The notes under the pieces: model-generated
Databases searched by the model: none
Seen by the model: only the letters and a program-made list of their open reading frames with translations
What the model was told of the DNA's origin: nothing
Assembly (NCBI RefSeq): GCF_006494425.1
Contig: NZ_VHIV01000012.1
Location: forward strand, 1-64,000
Origin: Bacillus dicomae
GTDB lineage: Bacteria > Bacillota > Bacilli > Bacillales > Bacillaceae_G
Direction of reading: 5' to 3'
Length of the DNA: 64,000 nt
Shown here: positions 15,816-23,939 of the stretch, one piece after another
Numbering within the stretch: position 1 is the first letter of the stretch
How the letters are laid out: each line of letters starts with the position of its first letter
Made by a program: the position numbers and the translations under genes

Positions 15816-16115
15816 ATGAAACATACTATAAACTTCTGGTCTTTTATTTTTTCATTTATTTGTGTTGCTTTATTCTTTTTATATCTTGAAGTATGGTCAC
15901 CTAAAATGAATGAATCTATTATGAATACAATATATTTTCATCCTTTATTCGTTTTACTAGTTTTAACACTAGGAACTTTTTTTGTTGGTATGATAGGATT
16001 CTCTAAAATAAACAACTGGAAAGCGATGCTCAGGAGCATATTAACAGTCTTTCTGACATTTTCATTATCTGTATTTTTAGCCATTATTTTGTTTGTAGGA
16101 TATGGATTAAGTTAA
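15816..16115 (+). CDS. Small three-TM membrane protein
   Basis: 99 aa from the ATG at 15816 (AAAGGGG 6 nt upstream). Three hydrophobic segments: FWSFIFSFICVALFFLYLEV, FHPLFVLLVLTLGTFFVGMI and LTVFLTFSLSVFLAIILFVG, with short polar loops. No motif. Typical of the many B. cereus-specific small membrane proteins; no partner gene is evident. Confidence 0.65.
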   Translation: MKHTINFWSFIFSFICVALFFLYLEVWSPKMNESIMNTIYFHPLFVLLVLTLGTFFVGMIGFSKINNWKAMLRSILTVFLTFSLSVFLAIILFVGYGLS

Positions 16116-16135
16116 AAAGAAAACCTTTAGGTGCT

Positions 16136-16600
16136 CTGAATAAAACTCAATATTCTGTCAATACTATAGACAACCCATTTCGAACCATATTCCATGATTG
16201 GAGTAGTTAGCTTTTGCTAGCTGCTCTTTGTTTGTAAAAAACGAACACAATTAACCGCACTCACATATAATATTCTGTGTTCCTTTCTTTATAAATTGAA
16301 ATAGTCATTACAAAATAAATCTCGTCACGAGAGCACTTGATTAAGTGCTCTTTTTGGTTTTAAACTAACATAAAATGAAATTTTTACCACATAGCTAATT
16401 GTTAAATATTTTACGTTTATACATTATAATGGAATAGTTATTGTATATTGGCATTAAGAGAAGCGTCCTGATTAAGCGCTTCTCTTTTTTTAACAACATA
16501 GCGATTTCTTTTAACCTTTTAGTCGGACAAGCATATGATGTACTATCTAATACTCATAGGGTTTTCCTCTTTCAAGAGCACATATTAAATATGTGCTCTT
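16136..16600 (+). repeat. Array block 3: hairpin cassettes
   Basis: Family A motif at 16136 followed 65 nt later by GAGTAGTTAGC/GCTAGCTGCTC (16201-16226). Further hairpins at 16330-16352 (AGAGCACTT/AAGTGCTCT), 16457-16485 (AGAGAAGCG/CGCTTCTCT) and 16574-16600 (AAGAGCACATAT/ATATGTGCTCTT), all with T-runs. CATATAATATTCTG at 16264 repeats the family B motif. No protein gene. Confidence 0.6.
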
Positions 16601-16733
16601 TTTTCTTTATATAACCAACCAGAAATATATATTAAAAGCCTCATTTTTTTGTTTTATTGAATTAATCCAATCATAATTTCTATTTCTCAAATAACATATA
16701 TGGACAACTAAAGATAAGGAGGATGAAATTCGT

Positions 16734-17207
16734 ATGGCTGATTATTTTTATAAAAATGGTAAAAAAATTTATAAAAAACAATCCAATCCGAAACTTCAAA
16801 ACAATAATTGTTCTGTTAGGACTCATACAATTGCTGGTGCTGAAGAAAATAGAAATGGAAATATACCTTTAGTTATTGACCTTCTAGATAACACTCCACA
16901 AACAGTATTTGAGGATTTCACTAACAACCACAATAAAACATTAATTCAATTATTTGTTATTGGGATGAGTGCACCTGTTGACGTAACTATTCTAACAAGA
17001 GGATCTAATAGACCAATTACCACCACATTACAACCCGTTCAAACAAAAATATTTCAGGTTGAAGATTTCCAAAGCCTTACTCTTACAAAACATGAGGGTC
17101 CTGCCAGTGGAGTTAGTTTATTTGTCCAAAAAACATTTTGCATCTGTTGCAATAATCAAGGTAATTCTTGTGATGAATATTACTGTGAATCCGACGATTA
17201 TTGTTAA
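16734..17207 (+). CDS. Cys-tailed beta-jelly-roll protein, Ena-like
   Basis: 157 aa, ATG with AAGGAGG. After a Lys/Asn N-terminus, residues 70-135 (IQLFVIGMSAPVDVTILTRG, TTTLQPVQTKIFQVEDFQSL, TLTKHEGPASGVSLFVQKTF) follow the strand pattern of DUF3992/endospore-appendage (Ena) subunits. The end is Cys-rich (CICCNNQGNSCDEYYC). Ena subunits polymerise into spore fibres through inter-subunit disulfides; a role on the spore surface is plausible, but the match is by pattern, not clear identity. Own terminator at 17215. Confidence 0.6.
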   Translation: MADYFYKNGKKIYKKQSNPKLQNNNCSVRTHTIAGAEENRNGNIPLVIDLLDNTPQTVFEDFTNNHNKTLIQLFVIGMSAPVDVTILTRGSNRPITTTLQPVQTKIFQVEDFQSLTLTKHEGPASGVSLFVQKTFCICCNNQGNSCDEYYCESDDYC

Positions 17208-17214
17208 ATTACCG

Positions 17215-17246
17215 AAAAGAGTCCTTTTTATATAGGATTCTTTTTC
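17215..17246 (+). terminator. Terminator
   Basis: AAAAGAGTCCT...AGGATTCTTTTT, 8 nt after the Ena-like gene. Confidence 0.7.
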
Positions 17247-17411
17247 TTTTACTCCTTTAGCATTTAATTATTCACCACTCTATTACCAATGTATCCTAAA
17301 AAGCATCCTAACCAAAACATAATGCAACTCCACCTTTCTGTATAACTTTCAAAATTGATACTACTTTGCAACCCCCTGCGCCCTTCCAAAAGTTGCAACT
17401 TTTGGATTAAT

Positions 17412-18055
17412 CTATTTTAGAATCCACCTAATTTGAGTTTGAGTAACCCCTACACGCTTTCCGATATTCCCCTGTGACATATGGCTTGAGTACATATCCC
17501 AAATCATTAACTCTCTATCTGGTAATGTATTTATAAAAGAACACATTACTATCTTTTCATCAATTTCTTCTGTTTTACCTATTGAGCTTTCATCTACAAG
17601 CATTTGCTCTAGGGTTAGATCATTACCTCCACTTTCTGATGAAAATGTTACGTCATGTAAAGAGCTTGGAATTTGCTGATATCGCAAAGCTTCTTCCACA
17701 TTCTCAACAGATACACCTAATAGCTGACTGATGAATTCTGGTTTTTCTTCTGCTAATTCCCCCCTAATAACTCTGCCTTTTAAGTAGAATATTTCTCGCG
17801 TTACTTTGACTTTTTGATTATTTATAATCGCTAAAGTAGAGAACTTGCACCCATATGCAGAATCAAAGTCTTCTCTTGCTTCAAGTAATCCAATCATGCC
17901 ACATTGAATTAAATCCTCTATTTCTAAACCTATATTACTTTTAATAGACTCCAAATTCGAACGTACTTTTCCCATACAAACTTATAAACTAGCTTTTTAT
18001 ATTTTTAAAAAAACTCATCATCCGTCATGGCTTTCACATCAACTATTTCAGACAT
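17412..18055 (-). pseudogene. Phage-type sigma-70-like factor, frameshifted
   Basis: The reading starts MSEIVDVKAMTDDEFF at 18055, overlapping the upstream gene, then breaks at a T-rich/A-rich run and again at KLVYKFV|GKVRSNLESI. From 17975 it is open: GLEIEDLIQCGMIGLLEARE (region 2.1-2.2, here 'DFDSAYGCKFSTLA'), then ALRYQQIPSSLHD and a C-terminal HTH (MSQGNIGKRVGVTQTQIRWI, region 4). Phage late-gene regulators have this layout. Two frame lesions in the N-terminus make it a pseudogene, although a shortened product could be made. Confidence 0.7.
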
Positions 18056-18434
18056 TCGCTCCACCCCTTTTGATTTCTCTCATATCAGTTGGCCCTTTCC
18101 AAATACCCGCTCGTTTCCATTGCTTTTTCTTTTTCCCGATATACGAGGGGCTAAGATTATAATCCGGTATACCTTGTATATTTAAATTCCTAACAGCCTC
18201 AGGTGTTAAACCACTCGGCACTTCCCTTCTCGGTCCACCGTTCTTTTTCGGCTGTGTATCCAAGTATCTACCCAACTGGCGTAATTCTTCACCAGTCGGG
18301 CATGCTTTACACTCATTCACACTAAAACATTCGTTTGATGTACGATTGTAATAACAACGTCTACATTTCTGTTCGATAATGTCACCAATTTGGTATGTGA
18401 GCCTTTTTCGTTCTCCTTTAGTAAGTTTCACCAT
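18048..18434 (-). CDS. Zinc-finger phage-type protein
   Basis: 128 aa. A four-Cys module CRRCYYNRTSNECFSVNEC with CKAC suggests zinc binding (residues 24-45), followed by a Pro/Gly linker, SGLTPEAVRNLNIQGIPDYN (HTH-like) and a basic end KKKKQWKRAGIWKGPTDMRE. It overlaps the sigma-like gene by 8 bp and follows the coiled-coil gene by 4 bp, so all three were one operon, as in Bacillus phage regulatory modules. A broken copy lies at 15360. Confidence 0.7.
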   Translation of the reverse strand: MVKLTKGERKRLTYQIGDIIEQKCRRCYYNRTSNECFSVNECKACPTGEELRQLGRYLDTQPKKNGGPRREVPSGLTPEAVRNLNIQGIPDYNLSPSYIGKKKKQWKRAGIWKGPTDMREIKRGGANV

Positions 18435-18438
18435 CCAC

Positions 18439-18828
18439 CTACAAGACTGCTTTGAGCGCTATACCGAGCGCTTGTGATCTACCTTGTAACTCAAGACGGT
18501 GTTCTCGTTCTTTCGCGGCTGTCTCTTCTGCGGCACGTACATTGATATGCATCTTTTGAAAGTCATGCTCTAATTCGTGGTTCTTTTCCGTAATCGCATT
18601 AAATTCATTGAGTAACGAGTTGTAATCTTTCTCACGAGATTGAAGCTGATTTTGCATGAGTTTAAGTGCATCTTCCGCTTCCAAGCGTAACTTTGTTTCC
18701 GCAATATGTTCTTTTGCGAGTAAATATTTTTATTTTTTGAGATCCTCGAATATTTTCAATACTTCATTTCACTCTTTTCGAAGAGCATCTTTTTCATCAA
18801 GAATGACATTTAATCGCTTATACAGCAC
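18439..18828 (-). pseudogene. Coiled-coil phage protein with two in-frame stops
   Basis: One continuous frame from GTG at 18828 (LYKRLNVILDEKDALRKE-TGA-NEVLKIFEDLKK-TAA-KYLLAKEHIAETKLRL...) into the open part (NQLQSREKDYNSLLNEFNAI, HRLELQGRSQALGIALKAVL). Heptad-rich helix throughout. Two stop codons show decay; the last 81 codons could still be translated from a TTG. Confidence 0.75.
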
Positions 18829-18872
18829 CCCTGAAATCTTTATTTTAATACAATAACTTTACAATAAAACTA

Positions 18873-18904
18873 AAAAAGAACACCTTAACTCGGTGCTCTT
18901 CTTT
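18873..18904 (-). terminator. Terminator
   Basis: AGAGCACCGAG...AGGTGTTCT then T-run on the minus strand after the gene at 18919. The stem shares the GAGCAC start seen in the arrays. Confidence 0.7.
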
Positions 18905-18918
18905 ATAAATATCAACTT

Positions 18919-19398
18919 TTATGTAATTGAACATATAGATAACATGAATCCTCCAAATGAAATTGCTCCTAGTAAACCTAATACAAATCCTGTAAAACAA
19001 ATACAATCAGCAAGACAAATGGAAGACTGCGATAACGGAACAAACGACCTACTTGTACTCGATCCATATTGTTTTATTTTCTCATAATTCATCTCTAACA
19101 TGAAATGTAGACATCTTACACCATCCTCAATAGTATGTAGAGATTCTTTTTCTAATCGCTCCAATAATTTATTATTAAAAGCAAATGGAATAGGATACTG
19201 CTTATCTAATTTCATATTTTGATAGATTAATTGTAAATGAGATAATATATTATTTTTCTTTTTTTCAGATGTTACTGTACATTTCATATTATTAAATTCA
19301 TTTAATAACAGTGTCAATTCATCTCTTTTTCCGTATAAATCTTTAGCTATTTTTCTCTTTAATTTGTACGAATGGATAATAGATTTAAATTCAATCAT
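18919..19398 (-). CDS. Hypothetical protein with C-terminal membrane segment
   Basis: 159 aa. Residues 1-120 are alpha-helical and charged (SYKLKRKIAKDLYGKRDELT, LLLNEFNNMKCTVTSEKKKN). Residues 127-158 are a Cys/Gly-rich hydrophobic hairpin (ICLADCICFTGFVLGLLGAI, SFGGFMLSICSI). It is a likely tail-anchored membrane protein; family not recognised. Confidence 0.6.
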   Translation of the reverse strand: MIEFKSIIHSYKLKRKIAKDLYGKRDELTLLLNEFNNMKCTVTSEKKKNNILSHLQLIYQNMKLDKQYPIPFAFNNKLLERLEKESLHTIEDGVRCLHFMLEMNYEKIKQYGSSTSRSFVPLSQSSICLADCICFTGFVLGLLGAISFGGFMLSICSIT

Positions 19399-19767
19399 TT
19401 TAATACACTTCCTAATTAAATATTATTTATCTTATATTATATAGATAAACAGTACTCTTTAATCCTATTTAAAATACACTTAATCCTCTTAATTTACTAT
19501 CGATTAACATTACACTAACCTTACATATTTGTAATAATTTCTTTATCAATCCACAATTGATCCCTTAATTAGACAGATTTTTGATGGTAAAAACATAAAA
19601 AAAAGCAATGATTCGATTTTAAATCTAGTCATTGCTTTATCTATCTCATCTTGATTTACACCTAAATATCTAAATATCATTCTTTCACTTGAATGCTACA
19701 TGTGTTTTTATTAAATTCTTTAATAAAAATTATATAATGCTTCACTAATGGATTCTTTTTTCTCTTA
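19399..19767. other. Noncoding gap
   Basis: No gene seen. It holds the terminator at 19596-19638 and the AT-rich leader of the gene at 18919. Confidence 0.6.
19596..19638 (-). terminator. Terminator
   Basis: AAAGCAATGA...TCATTGCTTT with a T-run on the minus strand, downstream of the Gly/Cys precursor gene. Confidence 0.75.
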
Positions 19768-20094
19768 TCAATATTCATATGTTACAATAGTACCAGTTGT
19801 ATCAGTAGTACCATTAAAACCACTAAAACAATTAGAACAACCACCACAAGTACCACATCCACCACAGCCGCCACAGCCAAAACAACCGAAGCAACCAATA
19901 CAACGGAACCCACCACAACGAAATCCACCACAACGACCGCCACAACCTCCGCAACGACCACAACCACCACAGCGACGAGCAGTATCTTCAATATAGTAAT
20001 ATGGATATTGGTTTTGCTGATCCCAATACACAATATCTCCAGACTGGTAATCATTAAGGCTTAACGCTTGTAGTTCTTGTTGAAACTGATTCAT
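19768..20094 (-). CDS. Heterocycloanthracin/sonorensin-family bacteriocin precursor
   Basis: About 108 aa from the second ATG (20094; GGAGG 8 nt upstream, too close for the first). The leader [39 protein letters not shown] and a core of CGGC/CGRCGG/CIGCFGC repeats (13 or more CxxC pairs) match my memory of the heterocycloanthracin precursor family. Such peptides are substrates for a YcaO cyclodehydratase/dehydrogenase that turns Cys into thiazoles. No such enzymes are in this window, so the precursor is an orphan in this setting. The core ends in [14 protein letters not shown]. Confidence 0.85.
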   Translation of the reverse strand: MNQFQQELQALSLNDYQSGDIVYWDQQNQYPYYYIEDTARRCGGCGRCGGCGGRCGGFRCGGFRCIGCFGCFGCGGCGGCGTCGGCSNCFSGFNGTTDTTGTIVTYEY

Positions 20095-20293
20095 TTTCAT
20101 AACCTCCGTTTATAAAATACAACCTCATCGATGCTTGCCTATATCCCTGTTTGTTAAATCTAAGTAGAAATAGTGCTATAAACTAAGTTCAATACATACA
20201 CCAACAAAGTATGACTTATCACTAGATGATGCACCTTGTTTATGCACCTATTTTTAGGTTATTTTTTCCATGGGCTCATTTTTATAAATTGGA

Positions 20294-20323
20294 AAAAGAC
20301 GCATTTAGGTTAATGCGTCTTTT
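20294..20323. terminator. Terminator
   Basis: AAAAGACGCAT...ATGCGTCTTTT downstream of tenA. The rest of 20095-20393 holds nothing else visible. Confidence 0.8.
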
Positions 20324-20393
20324 GGCGAACTTCTTTTGTGAAATCATATACATAGATATTATTCATACCTGTGTATAGCAATACCTCTACTCA

Positions 20394-21083
20394 TTATACA
20401 ATTACATCTTTTACATCTGTATCCAATGGCCACTTTTCTAATGTATAAGCCATATCCCAAAATGAATATTCATATTGACTACTAATAATAAAATGTTGTT
20501 TCATTCGCTTACGGTCTGATTCAGTTACTTTTTCAGCGATAGTATCTAACCGTGTAATTTGCTCTTCAACTAATGTACGGAACCAATCAGATCCATAAGC
20601 AGAAATCCATTCGTTATAAATTGGCTCTTCTGGCTGACACTCTTTTAAACGCTCACCAATTTCATAATATAACCAATAGCAAGGTAAAATTGCTGCAATG
20701 ATATCGCCTAAATGTCCTTCGTACGCAGCACGATACATATGTGAAGTATATGCGTATGCAGTTGGAGCAGGGATAAAATTATCTTTTTCTTCTTGTGTTA
20801 TCCCTAGTTTCTTCGCAAAATTCTCATGTAATGATAATTCCGCCTCATATGTATTTTGGGCATGGTGTGCCATACGAGCTGTCGTTTCTAATTCCAGTGC
20901 TTTTGCAGCTCCTAATGTTTGTACTCTAGCAAAGTGACTTAAATAATATGAATCTTGAAGCACGTAATAGCGAAAACTAGCTAAATCTAACGTTCCTTCA
21001 CCAAGTTTTTTTACAAAAGGATGATGAAAACTAGCCTCCCAAATTGAATCCACTTCTTTACGTAATGATTGTGAAAAAGTCAT
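20394..21083 (-). CDS. tenA: Aminopyrimidine aminohydrolase / thiaminase II
   Basis: 229 aa, ATG. TenA salvages thiamin breakdown products by hydrolysing 4-amino-5-aminomethyl-2-methylpyrimidine to HMP in the cytosol. Family signatures: FVKKLGEGTLDLASFRYYVL, QDSYYLSHFARV, ILPCYWLYYEIG (the catalytic Cys is in this CYW segment), EWISAYGSDWF and a conserved C-terminal SSQYEYSFWDMAY. Length fits the family. It stands alone behind a TPP riboswitch and terminator, so low thiamin should turn it on. Confidence 0.95.
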   Translation of the reverse strand: MTFSQSLRKEVDSIWEASFHHPFVKKLGEGTLDLASFRYYVLQDSYYLSHFARVQTLGAAKALELETTARMAHHAQNTYEAELSLHENFAKKLGITQEEKDNFIPAPTAYAYTSHMYRAAYEGHLGDIIAAILPCYWLYYEIGERLKECQPEEPIYNEWISAYGSDWFRTLVEEQITRLDTIAEKVTESDRKRMKQHFIISSQYEYSFWDMAYTLEKWPLDTDVKDVIV

Positions 21084-21145
21084 TTTAATCCCTCCAATAA
21101 TTCATTTAATATAAGTATTTATCCGCAACTATTAACGCTTTATAA

Positions 21146-21178
21146 TAAAAAAACTTTCTTTACAGGCGTAAAGAAAGT
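21146..21178 (-). terminator. Riboswitch-controlled terminator
   Basis: ACTTTCTTTAC...GTAAAGAAAGT followed by a T-run, between the TPP aptamer and tenA: the expression platform for transcription termination. Confidence 0.85.
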
Positions 21179-21214
21179 GAAATTGACATTATTTATACAT
21201 GAAATAGCAATGTC

Positions 21215-21302
21215 TTTCCCACTTCCCTACGCTGGCATTAACCAGATCAGGTACTAAGAGTCTCAAATTCCCATTTGATCTCAGCCTATAATAGGCCCCC
21301 CT
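21215..21302 (-). ncRNA. TPP riboswitch (THI element)
   Basis: On the minus strand GGGGGCC, CTGAGATCAAATGGG, then ACCTGATCTGGTTAATGCC and AGCGTAGGGAAGTGG reproduce the conserved THI-box core (CUGAGA ... ACCUGAUCUGG.UAAUGCCAGCG.AGGGAA). Binding of thiamin pyrophosphate should favour the terminator and reduce tenA expression. Confidence 0.95.
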
Positions 21303-21383
21303 AGTGGATAAATATTTTATTTTCGTATCGTACTCATCATAACATACTTCATGTTACTGTCAAAAGTATTCATGATATGCTAC

Positions 21384-22298
21384 TTAAAACCCTTCTTCTT
21401 CCCTTACTCTTAATGAAGTTTCAATAATCATATCTAATAGTTTGCTATAATGAATACCCGCTGCATCTGCACTTTTTGGTAGTAGACTTGCTTGTGTCAT
21501 CCCTGGTAATGTATTAACCTCCATTACATATGGAATACCGTCTTTCACCATCATATCAACTCTTGCATAAACACTACATTTTAATGCTTTATAGCAAGCC
21601 AGTGACGCTTTGTTTACACGTTCTTTTAATTCAGCTGGAAGTTCAATAACTTCTTCAATAGTACCTGCATCATCATATTTCGCATTGTAATCAAAGAACT
21701 CCGCTACATGTCGAATTGAAATGATAGGTAACTGTTTACCATCAAAAATGGAACATGTAATCTCATCACCTTTTATATATTTCTCTATTACTACTTCAGA
21801 ATCCCATTCGAACACAGTTTCTAGCATTGAAATTAATTCGTCTTTATCATAGACAATCTTCACCCCAACACTCGATCCACCAGAGTTTGGTTTTACCACT
21901 AAAGGAAATCCTAATTTATCTAATTCATCAAGATTAAGATCCTCCATTTTTGTAAGTTCAATCCAATCTGGTGTTTCTATTCCTTCATAACGTAAAATCT
22001 TTTTCGAAATATTTTTGTCCATACATATACCGCTAGATAACATATTGCTTCCGCTATAAGGAATACCTAAACTTTCAAGCGTTCCTTGAACTGTCCCATC
22101 TTCTCCGTATTTTCCGTGCAATGCGAGCAGCGCGAAATCAATGTCCTTCACTTTTTCGATTAAATCCATTTTTTCGTTTAACGTAATTGGAACTATTTCA
22201 TACTTACTTTTATCTAAATGTGCGATCATTTCATTCCCAGTCATAATTGATACTTGTTTTTCAGAAGATACTCCACCCATAATAACGCCAATTCTCAT
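21384..22298 (-). CDS. ddl: D-alanine--D-alanine ligase
   Basis: 304 aa from the ATG at 22298 (GGAG 8 nt upstream), the usual Ddl length. Joins two D-Ala with ATP for the peptidoglycan stem peptide. Motifs: N-terminal GVIMGGVSSEKQVS, ALLALHGKYGEDGTVQG, the ATP-grasp loop VVKPNSGGSSVGVK, VEKxI region EKYIKGDEIT, and EVNTLPGMTQASLLPKS at the end. Its start overlaps the stop region of the MocR gene upstream (5 bp apart), so the two are co-transcribed. Confidence 0.96.
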   Translation of the reverse strand: MRIGVIMGGVSSEKQVSIMTGNEMIAHLDKSKYEIVPITLNEKMDLIEKVKDIDFALLALHGKYGEDGTVQGTLESLGIPYSGSNMLSSGICMDKNISKKILRYEGIETPDWIELTKMEDLNLDELDKLGFPLVVKPNSGGSSVGVKIVYDKDELISMLETVFEWDSEVVIEKYIKGDEITCSIFDGKQLPIISIRHVAEFFDYNAKYDDAGTIEEVIELPAELKERVNKASLACYKALKCSVYARVDMMVKDGIPYVMEVNTLPGMTQASLLPKSADAAGIHYSKLLDMIIETSLRVREEEGF

Positions 22299-22302
22299 TT
22301 CC

Positions 22303-23751
22303 TCAACTCCAAATTTCATTTTTTATTGTATCACCAATTATTTTGATTCCCCGAACTATGTCTTCTTCTTTCAGACGTGAAAATCCTAATCGAAACGTGT
22401 TCGCTCCTCCTCCATCAGAATAAAAAACATCTCCAGGAGAAAATGTAACCCCTTGCTCATAACACTTTTGCAAAAGCGTACGGGCATGAATTTTTTCTTC
22501 TAACTCTATAAATAAATGGAGGCCACCATCACCGGTCATTCTTTGAAACGGAATGTACTCGTTACATGCCCCAACAGCTAACTCATATTTTTTCTTATAA
22601 ACTGATCTTGCCTTTTTTAAATATTTTTCAAAATATCCTTCATGTAAATATTGAAATAGAACAGCTTGATCTAACGTAGAAGTGTGAATCGTTCTTGCTC
22701 TTTTTACACTTTCTAAATGATGAATTAGTTCTTTATCTGCAATAATCCATCCTACACGTAAACCAGGGAAAAGTACCTTCGAAAAGCTACTAATATAAAT
22801 CACATTATTACCAGCACCAGCAAAAGTTAATAATGGTGCTAAATGTGAACCTGAATAACGTAGTTCTTCATTAAATCCATCTTCTATAATAGGAATTTTA
22901 TATTTTGAAAATAATCTCATCAGTTCCGTTCTTTTCTCCGAACTCGTGACAATACCAGTTGGATTATGATAAGAAGGAATTAAATACGCGAAATCAAAAT
23001 CCTTTTTACGCAAACTTTTTTCTACTTCATTCGTATCGATGCCATCTTCATTCATATTTATTCCATGCACTTCAAGTCCATGTAAACGGAAAAGCTTCAA
23101 CGCAGCATGATGAGTTGGATTCTCACAAATAACCCGCCCTGATTTCTTCGTTAATGAGGAAAGTACAATATCCAATCCTTCAGTAAATCCATTTGTAATT
23201 AATATATCTTTATTTGAAATATCTACACCTTTCATTTCCATATAATGAAGTAGATAGTTCATTAACGGTCTATAACCTTTTGCGTAGCCGTAGTTTAATA
23301 CGACATCACCTTCAATGGACATACGAGTAAGAAAAGCTCTTTTGAAATTTTCTACGTCAAATAGCTTTTCGTCCGGAGCAATGCTATTAAAAACAATCAT
23401 TCCTTTTTCCCAGCGGACACCATGTTTCATTAAATCTAATTCATCCGCTAATAAGGTAACTGTATTAAGTTTATTTTTCCAATCTATTTCAACAGACGAA
23501 GTGTTTGAAATATCAACCTTCGTAACAAAATTTCCTTTTCCTTTAACTGCATAAATGAGTCCTTCTTGCTCTAAATCGGCATAAGCAGCGAGTACAGTAT
23601 TTCTGCTCACACTTAGTAATTCGCTTAATTCCCTTGTTGAAGGGATTTTTTGATCCCCGAGCAAATGCCCTTTCATAATCATCTTTTTCAAATAATCTTT
23701 CAATTGAATATAAACGGGACGATCTTTCACAACTTTAAAATCTTTAAACAA
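22303..23751 (-). CDS. MocR/GabR-type PLP-binding regulator, DdlR-like
   Basis: About 482 aa if it starts at the TTG at 23751, which has AGGGGGT 6 nt upstream; the ATG at 23772 lacks a site. An N-terminal GntR winged helix (QKIPSTRELSELLSVSRNTV) is joined to a class I aminotransferase fold: NPTHHAALKLF, YLIPSYHNPTGIV, and the PLP-lysine motif SSFSKVLFPGLRVGWI. MocR regulators named DdlR are known in other Firmicutes to control ddl in response to D-Ala-D-Ala or PLP. Its tight linkage to ddl here argues for that role. Confidence 0.88.
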   Translation of the reverse strand: MFKDFKVVKDRPVYIQLKDYLKKMIMKGHLLGDQKIPSTRELSELLSVSRNTVLAAYADLEQEGLIYAVKGKGNFVTKVDISNTSSVEIDWKNKLNTVTLLADELDLMKHGVRWEKGMIVFNSIAPDEKLFDVENFKRAFLTRMSIEGDVVLNYGYAKGYRPLMNYLLHYMEMKGVDISNKDILITNGFTEGLDIVLSSLTKKSGRVICENPTHHAALKLFRLHGLEVHGINMNEDGIDTNEVEKSLRKKDFDFAYLIPSYHNPTGIVTSSEKRTELMRLFSKYKIPIIEDGFNEELRYSGSHLAPLLTFAGAGNNVIYISSFSKVLFPGLRVGWIIADKELIHHLESVKRARTIHTSTLDQAVLFQYLHEGYFEKYLKKARSVYKKKYELAVGACNEYIPFQRMTGDGGLHLFIELEEKIHARTLLQKCYEQGVTFSPGDVFYSDGGGANTFRLGFSRLKEEDIVRGIKIIGDTIKNEIWS

Positions 23752-23841
23752 TTCCTTACCCCCTGCAATCATTTTTGCATATTTATTTCATTCTCAAAAG
23801 GTCCACTACATATGTATTTTTTATAAAGGGCGGTACGGTCT

Positions 23842-23939
23842 TATAAAGTGGAACTTTAATCAATGGGATTGTTTATTCCGCTCACTGATTATTAGCCCTC
23901 ACGAACCAGGCGTTTTACTACCTGTTACTAAGGGATAAA
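23842..23939. repeat. Shortened bcr1-like element
   Basis: Begins TATAAAGTGGAACTTTAATC, contains CACTGATTATTAGCCCTCAC and ends AAGGGATAAA, so both ends match the 157-bp element at 33316-33472, but about 60 bp of the central hairpin are different or lost. I recognise this as the B. cereus-group repeat bcr1 or a derivative. Its right end supplies the last codons of hom. Confidence 0.7.

Noticed and set aside
19748-19996. Proline-rich + strand frame (PPQPPQ)
   Set aside because: It is the complement of the Gly/Cys codons of the bacteriocin precursor, which has a proper ribosome site and known leader sequence.
1-20100. Insertion sequence or integrase to explain the accessory region
   Set aside because: No transposase, recombinase or terminal inverted repeats were found despite the many remnants.
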